NCBI GenBank assembly: GCA_016124945.1 | Contig: WGMT01000058.1 | Coordinates: 1-64,000 of the forward strand | DNA: 64,000 nt | From: a bacterium | GTDB lineage: Bacteria; Chloroflexota; Anaerolineae; Caldilineales; Caldilineaceae | Direction of reading: 5' to 3' | Shown here: piece by piece, positions 27,243 through 36,854 of the stretch | Position numbering within the stretch: position 1 is the first letter of the stretch | Layout: each line of letters starts with the position of its first letter | Notes under the pieces: model-generated | Databases searched by the model: none | What the model saw: the letters and a program-made list of their open reading frames with translations, nothing else | What the model was told of the DNA's origin: nothing | Position numbers and translations under genes: made by a program

Positions 27243-27437
27243 CCCTATTGTCTTACCTGCTGATTCCGCCACAAATCCACCCCACATCTACAAACACGAC
27301 ATTTAGGTGATACAGTCACCTTCATACTCTTCTCTATACTAGCCAGGTAGGCCAATCCGTTCTGGCCCACCGTCGCGCCCTACGCCAAGGTAATTCTGTG
27401 GCGATGAAACCTAGTACTGAAGAGGAGCCAGTTGTTC

Positions 27438-30400
27438 ATGAGAAAATCACTAACGACGTTGATGCTCACACTGTTGTTTGCGACAGTGGTTGGGTGGGGG
27501 GGGATGCCCTCTGCACAGAGCCTCTATGCCGCCGATCCACTTTCGCCGCCGCTGCCACCGCAGCAAATCGGCCCTGTAGATGGAAGCGTTACAACGGGGA
27601 TATCTGATCCACCCACGGGCGTGCCCACCCTGATCTGGGCGGCTGTTGACGAAGCGGATCGGTTTCAAATACAGATCAGCAATGCCGCCGGTTTTGCCAA
27701 TCTGCTCGTTAATCAGCTTACCTATGCCACGTCTTTCACCCCCAGTACATCGTTGCCCGACGGCATCTACTATTGGCGTGTGCGAGCGTCCAGAGCCAGT
27801 ATCTGGGGCAACTTTTCGCCGACATGGTCGTTTACAAAGAATTGGAGCAACCACGGCGCGTTGGTCCCGAGACTGCTGGCGCCGGATGTAGACGCACTGC
27901 GCACAGGCTTCCGCGCCGAAGACTTTACGTGGTCCTTGGTGCCGGGGGCGGCCACCTACCGGTTCGAAGTTGCCACAGATATTTCGTTTAACCAGATCGC
28001 TTACTCGGCCGAGACAATCAAGCCTCGTCACACACCCAAAACACGCCTCAGCAACAATCTCTACTACTGGCGCGTCATCCCACTCGACAACCAGGGGAAC
28101 CGAGGTGAGCCCAGCGCTGTGCGTACCTTCAACTTCAGTTGGAATGTAGCGCCACAGTTGCTGACCCCTGCTAACAATACAGATTTGGCCTTCCTGCCGC
28201 GTTTTTCATGGACGGCGATTGAGGCGGCAGAACTGTACCAGATCGAGATCAGCACCCAACAAGATTTCGGCGTTGGCACAGTGAAAAGTTACACCACGCC
28301 TAATACAGATTTCACACTGGAAAAACCGCTTTCCAACGATCAAGATTACTATTGGCGTGTCAAAGCGATTGACGAACGCGGAAATAGTTCTCCGCCCAGC
28401 GATAGTTTCCTCTTCCGTGCTCGTTGGCACTTTGTCCCACAGTTGCTGTCGCCGGCAGACAACTCAATTCATCTGTCTTATCCCTTCTTCGCATGGACAC
28501 CCATTCCTGGTGTGGAACGCTATCAGATCGAGATCGATGAAAGCAAAGGCTTTGCCCTACCTATTGGACGGGTCTACACCTTTAATGCTACCTCTTTTGC
28601 CTTTGCCGACTGGGGCATCAACGTCTACATTGATCAGTTCTATTTCTGGCGTGTCCGTGGTGTTGATACTGAGGGCAACGTGACACCGTGGAGCAATGTT
28701 CGCTCTTTCCAAATTTCCTTTGAAACATCCCCCAACCTCATCTATCCTCTGCCCTACTATGAGCCGGATACTGAGAATTTCACTGTCTATGCCGACCGTA
28801 CGGTGCGTGCGCCGCTGTTTATCTGGGACACGGCCCACATTTTCAGCCCGACCGTCTCAGGCTTTGTCACCCACGTTCCTGACTACTACCAGTTGACGGT
28901 GAGCGCGAATCCCTCGTTCTCCAATCCAGACTGGCAGATCACAACCACAGGATTGGCGGCTGCCCCAACCATCGACAATCCATTTCATATCATTGACGGT
29001 CAACGCTACTTCTGGCAGGTACGTGCTTTCCGTAACGACCCTGATAGTAGACAGCCGGAGCAGATCGGGGCCGCCATCACCTGGCAGACTCGTTTCGATA
29101 CCAAACTACCAGGAGCGCAGACAACAGCAATCTCACTCCTTTACCCACAATCTGAGTTCGAAGCAGTGGACGTGCCTCCTGCGTTGGGGTGGGAGCAGGT
29201 TGTAGGGGCCGCTTCATATGCTGTAGAAGTGAGCCGTAATAGCGCCTTCGATCCTGCAATAGGGCCGTACTTCGAGGCGGGCCGCGCACAGTACACCAAT
29301 TACGTTCCTGGGCAGTCACAGCCCAAAAAGCTGCCCTTTGGTACCTACTGGTGGCGTGTTCGTGCCCTTAATTCTGACGGTGCAGCGATTACAGAGTGGA
29401 GCACACCGCGCTACTTCCACCTCTCGCAGGATTTGCTGACCGGCAATCCATGGGATCTGGTCCTGCCCGAGAGCCTCTTCCTCTCGACTGAGTCCTATGA
29501 TCCTAACATCTCCTTGGTGGCAACGGACACAGTTCCGTTAGGCAATCAGTATAACCTGGGCAGTTTACACGTAGCACTTGACCGTACGTACAACGAGAGC
29601 CTGAACTGGGTGATTGCCTTCAGCGGCGCCGACATTACAGGGACGGTTCAGTACGGCATTTTGGTCGACTCAGATCAACGGCCAGGATCGGGTGCAACGT
29701 TCGATCCTTTTGGTAATGCGCTTTCTGTAGACAATGTCAATCTGCCCGAATTCTACATCACCTTTCAAAGCAGTGGCGACGGTGTTAACGCCAGCAAAGT
29801 CGACTACTATGCCTGGCAGGGGGGCAGTTGGTCGCCTCGACAAACGTTAGCGGAAATGGCCGGGCAGATAAATGTATCGTTGGGGCTGAACCAAATGCAA
29901 CTGTTGCTGCCATACACATCGTTGGGGGCTGGGGCAGCCGAATTCGGCGGCAGCATTGCGCTGTTGGTGTTCAGCGCGCCACTTGGGCAGCCGAACCTCA
30001 TACAAGATACGATTCCGGGCCAAGACGTGACACAGACGTTGCGTGATTTCGGTTACGTCACCGATTCAGTCATGCCGCTTTACCCATTCGATACCCCATT
30101 GTCGAACCCCTTTGTCTTTTTCGATCCGCCATCGCTCCGTTGGCGTATGCCTTTCCACAAGTCGGTGGATGGCTATCAGGTTCACTTAGCCCGAGACATA
30201 GACTTCACACAGATTGTGGAAACCTGGGAAGCATCTGAAACCCAGAGATCTCCCTACTACGCTCTAATTCCGGCAACTGCACAATCGGAGAGCGCGCTGG
30301 CAGACAATGAAAGCTACTATTGGCGTGTACGCGTGCGCCACGAAAGGTATAACAACAAAGGCGCTTTTGACTATGGCCCCTGGTCGACGCCGATGCGCTT

Positions 30401-31322
30401 TAAATTAGACAGTCGCCAGGCCGTCAACCCTTATCTCTCAATGGGCGCTCACGTGAGCGAGGACAATGTCGTTGAATCGACGCCCAGTTTCAACTGGGCG
30501 CGGGTGGAAGGGGCGGCAGGTTATCAGATTCAGGTCGATAACGACGCCAATTTCAGCAGCCCGATCCTTTCTAAACTACCCAGTGGCACGAGCTACATCC
30601 CCACTGTTGTCCTTCAAGATGGCACCTACTATTGGCGGGTGGCGCTACGCCGATCTAGCAAGGTTGTGGGCCGCTGGAGCCCTACCATGGTTTTCACCAA
30701 GACATCGAGTTTCCCTGTCCCTGTCAGCCCGATCCAAGACGTTGTGATTCATGAGCAACCCACCTTCCAGTGGACGGCTGTCTTGACGCCGACGAATGAG
30801 CCCTTCCTGGCGGCGCCGCGTTACCGTGTGCAACTGGATAGCGACCCGAATTTCAGTAGCCCGCGTAGCTTCAACACAGACACCAACACTTACACCGTCG
30901 TCAAAGGTGAAAGCATTGCCGACGGCACCTGGTATTGGCGTGTGGCCATCATCGACGCCAACGGCAATGTTGGTACCTACAGCCCGGTGCAGCAGTTTTA
31001 CAAAGAGTACATGCCGCCAACGTTGATTGGTCCTACACAGGGGGGGAGCTTTACGAGCGCACCCAATTTTGTATGGGCGGAACAGCCGGGCGCTGCTTAC
31101 TATCAACTCCAGATCGATGATGATCCTCAGTTTGCGTCAATTAACATTGCAAAGCTTGTAGACACTACAAACCATACCCCTGTGGAACAACTCAGCGGCA
31201 AGGAGTATTACTGGCGCGTGCGGATCTTTGACAAAGACAAAAACTCGGGGCCATTCGAAGTGGGCCGCATTACCATCAGTGACGGAGCTCGCAACATCTA
31301 CCTACCCACTGTGATGCAGTAA
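27438..31322 (+). CDS. Secreted repeat protein with ten fibronectin-III-like YYWRV modules
   Basis: A 1294-residue exported protein. A Sec signal (RKSLTTLMLTLLFATVVG) is followed by modules of about 90-130 residues, each ending in a variant of YYWRVRA. Ten can be counted: YYWRVRASR, YYWRVIPLD, YYWRVKAID, YFWRVRGVD, YFWQVRAFR, YWWRVRALN, YYWRVRVRH, YYWRVALRR, WYWRVAIID and YYWRVRIFD. These look like beta-sandwich (FN3-like) domains. Around residues 680-900 a longer non-repeat stretch intervenes. The C-terminus is NIYLPTVMQ. Likely a surface or matrix adhesion/carbohydrate-binding protein. ATG 27438 preferred; TTG 27432 is closer to GAGGAG. Confidence 0.75.
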   Translation: MRKSLTTLMLTLLFATVVGWGGMPSAQSLYAADPLSPPLPPQQIGPVDGSVTTGISDPPTGVPTLIWAAVDEADRFQIQISNAAGFANLLVNQLTYATSFTPSTSLPDGIYYWRVRASRASIWGNFSPTWSFTKNWSNHGALVPRLLAPDVDALRTGFRAEDFTWSLVPGAATYRFEVATDISFNQIAYSAETIKPRHTPKTRLSNNLYYWRVIPLDNQGNRGEPSAVRTFNFSWNVAPQLLTPANNTDLAFLPRFSWTAIEAAELYQIEISTQQDFGVGTVKSYTTPNTDFTLEKPLSNDQDYYWRVKAIDERGNSSPPSDSFLFRARWHFVPQLLSPADNSIHLSYPFFAWTPIPGVERYQIEIDESKGFALPIGRVYTFNATSFAFADWGINVYIDQFYFWRVRGVDTEGNVTPWSNVRSFQISFETSPNLIYPLPYYEPDTENFTVYADRTVRAPLFIWDTAHIFSPTVSGFVTHVPDYYQLTVSANPSFSNPDWQITTTGLAAAPTIDNPFHIIDGQRYFWQVRAFRNDPDSRQPEQIGAAITWQTRFDTKLPGAQTTAISLLYPQSEFEAVDVPPALGWEQVVGAASYAVEVSRNSAFDPAIGPYFEAGRAQYTNYVPGQSQPKKLPFGTYWWRVRALNSDGAAITEWSTPRYFHLSQDLLTGNPWDLVLPESLFLSTESYDPNISLVATDTVPLGNQYNLGSLHVALDRTYNESLNWVIAFSGADITGTVQYGILVDSDQRPGSGATFDPFGNALSVDNVNLPEFYITFQSSGDGVNASKVDYYAWQGGSWSPRQTLAEMAGQINVSLGLNQMQLLLPYTSLGAGAAEFGGSIALLVFSAPLGQPNLIQDTIPGQDVTQTLRDFGYVTDSVMPLYPFDTPLSNPFVFFDPPSLRWRMPFHKSVDGYQVHLARDIDFTQIVETWEASETQRSPYYALIPATAQSESALADNESYYWRVRVRHERYNNKGAFDYGPWSTPMRFKLDSRQAVNPYLSMGAHVSEDNVVESTPSFNWARVEGAAGYQIQVDNDANFSSPILSKLPSGTSYIPTVVLQDGTYYWRVALRRSSKVVGRWSPTMVFTKTSSFPVPVSPIQDVVIHEQPTFQWTAVLTPTNEPFLAAPRYRVQLDSDPNFSSPRSFNTDTNTYTVVKGESIADGTWYWRVAIIDANGNVGTYSPVQQFYKEYMPPTLIGPTQGGSFTSAPNFVWAEQPGAAYYQLQIDDDPQFASINIAKLVDTTNHTPVEQLSGKEYYWRVRIFDKDKNSGPFEVGRITISDGARNIYLPTVMQ

Positions 31323-31357
31323 CTTCCTGGTAGATCAAATGTTGATGGTTTTTGCGA

Positions 31358-32593
31358 CTACAACTTTTTGAGTCGCTTTACTAACTCAATCAACACCTCT
31401 GCCGCTCTGGGTACACCGCCCAGGGCGGCAAATTCTTCTTTTAGGGTACGTGCATTGCGGCGAATTGAGGACTCGTGGGGGAGGACATTGCGGAGATGCT
31501 GCACCAACTGAGGAATAGTGACATCACGTGGGTGAATTCGATAGCCGACACCGCTGCGGGCGACACCTTCGGCCTGGCGCGATTGATCGGCGGCATGGGG
31601 TACAATAATCTGCGGTATGGCATGTGTCACCAGGGCATGGGTGGTGCCGGCACCGCCATGGTGAATGGCACCAGCAGCGTAGGGCAGCACTTCGCCAAAG
31701 TCTACACGTGCCGTCACAATTGTGCCGGTCGGCAACTTGGCCTGGAGTTCCGTCACCATGCTTTGGGTCAACTGATCGCCGATGGCCAGCACAGGTAGGC
31801 CGCCTACCTGTTGAGCAGCATGGGCGGCGGCCACGAAGAAATTGACATCCTGGCTAAAAGAGGTGCCCAGCGTAATGAAAATCCACGGCTGATCCATCGG
31901 CAATTGGTTCAACCATGGGCTTTTCCACGGTTGTGATTCTGGTGCAACGCCGCCTACTGTCTCATTTTGTTCGAGCAGAGGCAGCCCGGTGTACCAGCGT
32001 GGGCTCCAGTAGGTGAGGTGAAGGTGCGGCGAAAGCAGCGCAGGCGGCCCGTGCATTTCTATGTTGACGCCTTCTGCGCCAAACTTTGTCAACAACGTAC
32101 TGATGCGTCTGCGTGCTTCCCAGGCTACCTCCTGTGCTGAAGCCGTGGACAGGTGTGTGCGCAGCGCCGGCCATCCCATCACCACAAAAGGGACGTTAAG
32201 CACCTCGGCGGCGATGCCGGCGCCGGCCATAAACATCTCTGCCCCGATCAAATCAGGTGCGAAATCTTGTCCTAGCTCGATCAACGCCTGCGTGGCTGCC
32301 TCAACTCGATCTTCTTCCAGCCACTGATCCAGCGACCGTTCCATGCGCAGGCGACGAAACTCTTCAGTTGAGTCGACATCGCTCAATTTTAGCGGGGCAG
32401 GCGGCGGCCAACGCCAGCCCGTCTCATCCAGCACATGAACAGGCACGCCCTGCGCTTCTACGCTGTTTTTCATCTCTGAGCCGGTCGCCCACAACACCTC
32501 ATGGCCCTGTTTTTGCAGGGCCGCCGCTGTGGGTAAATAGCCACCCCAATCAAGATGACCCGGGAGCTGTGCCGACACGAATAAGAAGCGCAT
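31358..32593 (-). CDS. GT1-family (UDP-glucuronosyl/MGT-type) glycosyltransferase
   Basis: A 411-residue GT-B fold glycosyltransferase. The N-terminal half is the acceptor domain (RFLFVSAQLPGHLDWGGYL). The C-terminal donor-binding signature is HHGGAGTTHALVTHAIPQI, followed by PHAADQSRQAEGVARSGVG, as in macrolide and natural-product glycosyltransferases that use UDP- or TDP-sugars. The acceptor is unknown. It is convergent with the FN3-like gene, with only 35 bases between stop codons and no clear terminator. Confidence 0.88.
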   Translation of the reverse strand: MRFLFVSAQLPGHLDWGGYLPTAAALQKQGHEVLWATGSEMKNSVEAQGVPVHVLDETGWRWPPPAPLKLSDVDSTEEFRRLRMERSLDQWLEEDRVEAATQALIELGQDFAPDLIGAEMFMAGAGIAAEVLNVPFVVMGWPALRTHLSTASAQEVAWEARRRISTLLTKFGAEGVNIEMHGPPALLSPHLHLTYWSPRWYTGLPLLEQNETVGGVAPESQPWKSPWLNQLPMDQPWIFITLGTSFSQDVNFFVAAAHAAQQVGGLPVLAIGDQLTQSMVTELQAKLPTGTIVTARVDFGEVLPYAAGAIHHGGAGTTHALVTHAIPQIIVPHAADQSRQAEGVARSGVGYRIHPRDVTIPQLVQHLRNVLPHESSIRRNARTLKEEFAALGGVPRAAEVLIELVKRLKKL

Positions 32594-32617
32594 AAACGCT
32601 GTTCCTACCTAACTGAA

Positions 32618-34822
32618 CTAGTTGCAGCCCGGTGACAAGCGGTAGAGACCGCCGTTACCGGTACCGATCCAAATAGCGCCATCCGGCGCTGTTGTTACCG
32701 CCTGAATGGGCCAGCCCAGCATGACCCGCTCGGCCACCAACTCACCACCAGAACTGGCCAGGCGGTATAACCCTGGATTACGCCCGTACTGTGCAAAAAA
32801 GATCGTACCATAGGCCCATGTTATGCCGGTGGGCGCCGCTGTGTTCAGCAATGGTAGCGTAGGCACCGTCCACCACTCTTTGTTCTGCCCACTTAAGGCG
32901 ATGGGGAAGCCGTAGAACGGTGTCGACGCTTCGCCGCTACCGGTCAAACTCGCTGGATCGAAGAGGTTGATTTCGTCGCCGGCCAAGTATTCCTCACCCA
33001 CGTTGGTTGCACCGTTGTCTGTGACCCAGATACGGCCAAAGGGATCAACTCCAATGCCATAGGGGTTGCGGAATCCACGTGCCGCTGTCTGGAAGACGCC
33101 AATGTTGCGTTCCGTCAACAGCCGATCCAAGGGGGCACGTACAAGACGTGCGCCGTAGCCATTGCCACCGGAAGCAATATTGACGGCCTGTGTCTCCGCC
33201 GGTATGTCACCATCGCCAGGGTTGATGATGCCGTCGGAAAAGCCGTCGCGTACACCGCCTGCCGAAACGTAAAGCCAGCCGTTTGAGACAGCAATGCCGT
33301 TGTTGGCATGGAAGAGCCGTCCGTTGACCGGAAAGCCGATTGCCAACCGCTCGTAGCTGCCGCCGTCAACAATGCGCCCTACTTCGCCGGCCCGGTTCAA
33401 GTAGACAGCGCCACCGGCATAGGCAAGGCCGGTGATCCGCCCCGATTCTTCGAGGATTGGCGTATAGAATTGATCGCTACTGGCTGTGTTGTAGACCACC
33501 ACCGACCGGCTCGGGTGGAAGGCATCGAAGAGAATATTAGGATCAGCTTCTCCTGTCGACGGCGCATCAAGGCCGATAAAGAGCCGTCCATCCGGTGCAA
33601 AGGCCAGGCTGGTGATTCCATGTGAATTTTCTAACCTCTGCGCCAGCCGTTGTTCTACACAGAAGCCGCCTCGGCCAATCAACCACGGATCTGCGTCGGT
33701 GGGTGCACCTAAACCTAGTGGCGCTGCCTGAATTCGTGTCTGCCCTGCTGCAGCGCTTACTCTTGGTGTAACGGGTTGCACAGACGTTGCGGCGACTGCT
33801 TCTGCATCAACTTCTGCTGCTGCCTCTGCACTCGCTCCGGCATCATCCGCAGATGCCTCGACATCTGCCGGCAGCACATCCGACCGCAACGACGCCGTCT
33901 GCGCGGAGGGGCGCGCCGATGGGCGGATCTGCGCCAACTGCTCTGCTGTCGGGATTGCGGCGCAACTGGCAATGCGCACCTGCGTTGCTGGGATAAAGCT
34001 TCCTGTATCGCCTTCGGTTACGTCACAGCTATTGGCAACCGTGTTGTAGTCGACAGGGCTGATCTTGAACCATAGATCTGCTGCTGCAGGTGGATCTGGA
34101 CGGGTTTCGGGCGCGCCACTCAAAATCCAGGCATAAACCAGACGTTTCTGCTCCGGCGAGAGTTCTCCGATGAGCGGCATGCTACCCGTGTTGATCACAT
34201 CCCAAAGTTTCGACGCGTTTGGATCGCCAGGTGTGAGCACCGTCCCGTTCTGTCCACCCTTCTGCAATGCCTCGTACTCGGTGACAACCAACCCCATTGT
34301 CTGCGCCACCGGGCCATGACAGGCTGCACACGTCTGCTCAAAAAGGGGCTGAATGTCTTCAACATAACCAACCGGATCCGCCAAAACAGCGCCCTGGCTC
34401 AACTGGCGTCGGTCCATAGAAACGAGTGGAAGCGTATCGCTGGTTTGGTAAATCCCTTCAACGCGTACCAATGCGCCAGACTGTGCTCGCCCAACCTGGC
34501 AACTGTTTGCTGCCGGTTGCGTCAGTACATTGGCATTGCCCTGCATCAGCGCGTAGACAGGCTGCCCATCGGCCAAACAGGATACTGCGTCGAGAATACC
34601 TTCGATTGTACGGGGTTCTCCCAGCCCGGAGCCCACGCCGGCAGGTTTCAGCGGCGGCAGTGGTCCCATCGATAAATCTGTCTCTGCTGGAGGCGTAGAT
34701 GATTGGGGAAGCGCCAACGGTGTTGCTGTGGCACAACCGGCGCTTGTCAGCGCAAGCGCAATCCACAGGAGTGTCTTGACTGCGATAGGGCGCAGTCGTG
34801 AACAGGAGAGAGGTTTGATCAT
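32618..34822 (-). CDS. Lipoprotein with cytochrome c domain fused to a glucose-dehydrogenase-like beta-propeller
   Basis: A 734-residue exported protein. Signal and lipobox: IALALTSAGC. A cytochrome c-type domain follows with haem motif CAACHG near residue 167 and candidate axial methionine in TGSMPLIGELSPEQ. An Ala/Glu/Asp-rich linker at about 305-360 leads to a propeller domain with ITSLAFAPDGRLFIG, NPYGIGVDPFGRIWVTDNG and TIFFAQYGRNPGLYRL, like sorbosone/soluble glucose dehydrogenases. It may oxidise a sugar or alcohol and pass electrons to its own haem. ATG 34822 gives a proper signal peptide; GTG 34843 is an alternative. Substrate and cofactor are unproven. Confidence 0.75.
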   Translation of the reverse strand: MIKPLSCSRLRPIAVKTLLWIALALTSAGCATATPLALPQSSTPPAETDLSMGPLPPLKPAGVGSGLGEPRTIEGILDAVSCLADGQPVYALMQGNANVLTQPAANSCQVGRAQSGALVRVEGIYQTSDTLPLVSMDRRQLSQGAVLADPVGYVEDIQPLFEQTCAACHGPVAQTMGLVVTEYEALQKGGQNGTVLTPGDPNASKLWDVINTGSMPLIGELSPEQKRLVYAWILSGAPETRPDPPAAADLWFKISPVDYNTVANSCDVTEGDTGSFIPATQVRIASCAAIPTAEQLAQIRPSARPSAQTASLRSDVLPADVEASADDAGASAEAAAEVDAEAVAATSVQPVTPRVSAAAGQTRIQAAPLGLGAPTDADPWLIGRGGFCVEQRLAQRLENSHGITSLAFAPDGRLFIGLDAPSTGEADPNILFDAFHPSRSVVVYNTASSDQFYTPILEESGRITGLAYAGGAVYLNRAGEVGRIVDGGSYERLAIGFPVNGRLFHANNGIAVSNGWLYVSAGGVRDGFSDGIINPGDGDIPAETQAVNIASGGNGYGARLVRAPLDRLLTERNIGVFQTAARGFRNPYGIGVDPFGRIWVTDNGATNVGEEYLAGDEINLFDPASLTGSGEASTPFYGFPIALSGQNKEWWTVPTLPLLNTAAPTGITWAYGTIFFAQYGRNPGLYRLASSGGELVAERVMLGWPIQAVTTAPDGAIWIGTGNGGLYRLSPGCN

Positions 34823-34872
34823 AGTCACATTTCGAATAAGCACAAGTGCGAAATAAACAGACTCCGACGTAC

Positions 34873-35847
34873 TTACTTTGGTCCAGTACTGGGGGGGGAG
34901 AGAATCTCTCGGGCCGTAGCCAGATCGCGATGAATCTGCGCCACCAATTCGTCGATCCCATTGAAGCGTTGTTCCCCGCGCAGGCGCGCTGCAAATGCAA
35001 CGGTCAAGGTGCGTCCATACAGATCGCCACTTTCACCGGGCGGCGGAAAATCGAAAAGATGGGTCTCCACGCGGCGCTGTGTGCCATCCACGGTAGGACG
35101 GACACCAATGTTGGTGGCGCCGGCGTAAAGCGCTGCGGCGCCGGGCGATCCTACCCACGTCCACGTGGCGTAGACGCCGTCGGCGGGCAGGATCCGATTC
35201 GCGACAATTTGCAGATTGGCTGTCGGTACGCCGATGGTGCGCCCACGTTTGTCGCCGTCGACAACGATACCGCTGATTGTGTAGGGGCGGCCAAGCAGCC
35301 GTTGGGCTTGTACGACATCACCATTCTGTAAGTGACGGCGAATGGTCAAGCTACGCACTTCCTCTTCCGAGGCATGCACCGGCTCAATCACAACCACCCG
35401 ATAGCCCATTTCTTCGCCCAGCCGGCGCAGTGTTTGAATATTGCCTTCACGGTTATGGCCCAGGGCAAAATCCGGCCCAACCACAAGGCAAGTCAGCCCC
35501 AGGTGCGTTATCAGCAATTGCATAAATTCACGGGCTGTGAGTGCGGCGGTCTGCTGATCAAAGGGCTGAATGATCCCCACGTCTACACCCTGCTCGGCTG
35601 CTTGTTCAAGTCTTTCCAGCGGGCTGGTCAACAGTTGAAGGTTGCTGTCTGGGCGAAAGAACGCCAGTGGGTGGGGATCAAAGGTCATCAATGCTGTGCA
35701 TGTTTGCGGGTGCCCATTTTGTTGGGCTTCTGCCTGCATCCGCTCAATTAGCGCCTGATGACCACGGTGTAGACCATCGAAGTTGCCGATAGTCAGGAAG
35801 GTGGGGCCGGGTAAGTTGACGTCTTCAATCCGATGAAAGATCTGCAT
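34873..35847 (-). CDS. ribF: Bifunctional riboflavin kinase/FAD synthetase
   Basis: A 324-residue enzyme converting riboflavin to FMN and FAD. The N-terminal nucleotidyltransferase domain has TIGNFDGLHRGHQALI and VVGPDFALGHNREG, and SLTIRRHLQNGDVVQAQRLLGRPY joins the two domains at about residue 180. The C-terminal flavokinase domain has GRTIGVPTANLQ and GVYATWTWV. ATG 35847 leaves a 32-base gap to truB; the longer frame would overlap truB. It is the last gene of the nusA-to-ribF minus-strand block, where truB-ribF is a common order. Confidence 0.94.
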   Translation of the reverse strand: MQIFHRIEDVNLPGPTFLTIGNFDGLHRGHQALIERMQAEAQQNGHPQTCTALMTFDPHPLAFFRPDSNLQLLTSPLERLEQAAEQGVDVGIIQPFDQQTAALTAREFMQLLITHLGLTCLVVGPDFALGHNREGNIQTLRRLGEEMGYRVVVIEPVHASEEEVRSLTIRRHLQNGDVVQAQRLLGRPYTISGIVVDGDKRGRTIGVPTANLQIVANRILPADGVYATWTWVGSPGAAALYAGATNIGVRPTVDGTQRRVETHLFDFPPPGESGDLYGRTLTVAFAARLRGEQRFNGIDELVAQIHRDLATAREILSPPSTGPK

Positions 35848-35879
35848 AGCGTTGGGACGATACCCTTGAACTGGATCCT

Positions 35880-36854
35880 CTAATTGTCGAAAAGATGGGG
35901 CGCCAGCCATTTTTCTGCTTTGCACAGCGCCTGCCCATGATCTTCTGCCCGGTCCAGGATACGCAAAATGCCCAGCAACTGGCCGCGGGCGTCGATTGAC
36001 TGTACCAGATCGCCTTTCAACGCAGGATCGAGTGCCAACCAGACCTTCTGCCCATGTCCAATCCGTTCTATGCCCGCCGCATCGAGGACAACCTGAGGCA
36101 GGTCGAGTGCTGCACCTGGCGCTTGGAGAAATGTCGTTAGTTCACCGCGGGCGGCGGCGTCTTCGATTTCTTCGAGGGTGTGGGCTTCTTGTTCGTGAAA
36201 GTGTCCTACTGCTTCCCGACGGAGATAGCTTAGGTGCGCGCAGGAACCCAATGCCTGCCCCAGATCATGTGCAATGCTGCGCACGTAGGTTCCCGCCGAA
36301 CAGTGGGCGCGCACCAAGACGCGTGCCGGTGAACGTACTTCGAGCAATTCCAAGCTGTAGATGGTGACGCGTCGGGCGGCAACTTCAACGCTTTCGCCAC
36401 GTCGTGCCTTGCGGTGCAGGCTTTCGCCGTCTTGCTTGAGGGCAGAGTAGACAGGCGGCGTCTGATCGATCTCACCTTCGAAGGTGCGTAGCGCAGCCTC
36501 GATTTGCTCGCGCCCCAATTCAGGCACAGGTTGTTGATCAACCACTGCGCCCATGGCGTCGTAGGTGTCGGTCTCTGTCCCCAGACAGATTTCAGCCAGG
36601 TACCGTTTGTCGTGGCCTTGATAATACTCGACGAGACGGGTGGCAACGCCAAGGCACAACACGAGGACGCCGCAGGCCATCGGATCCAGCGTGCCGGTGT
36701 GGCCGATGCGGCGTTGTCCACTGAGGCGACGGACGCGCTGCACGATGTCATGGCTGGTGGGGAGCCGTGGTGACGTAGCGGGATCGGCTGCCAGGGGCAA
36801 GCCTGGTTTGTCTACGATCAACAGGCCGTGGATATTGACAGACTGCTTAGCCAC
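35880..36854 (-). CDS. truB: tRNA pseudouridine(55) synthase TruB
   Basis: A 324-residue pseudouridine synthase acting on U55 of tRNA. The catalytic aspartate is D57 in RIGHTGTLDPMACGVLVL. YLAEICLGTETDTYDAMG and CSAGTYVRSIAHDLG are family signatures, and a C-terminal PUA-like region follows. Between the usual KP and TSHD of the first motif there are about 14 extra residues (GLPLAADPATSPRLP), which is unusual. GTG 36854 overlaps the end of the nrnA gene by eight bases. Confidence 0.94.
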   Translation of the reverse strand: MAKQSVNIHGLLIVDKPGLPLAADPATSPRLPTSHDIVQRVRRLSGQRRIGHTGTLDPMACGVLVLCLGVATRLVEYYQGHDKRYLAEICLGTETDTYDAMGAVVDQQPVPELGREQIEAALRTFEGEIDQTPPVYSALKQDGESLHRKARRGESVEVAARRVTIYSLELLEVRSPARVLVRAHCSAGTYVRSIAHDLGQALGSCAHLSYLRREAVGHFHEQEAHTLEEIEDAAARGELTTFLQAPGAALDLPQVVLDAAGIERIGHGQKVWLALDPALKGDLVQSIDARGQLLGILRILDRAEDHGQALCKAEKWLAPHLFDN

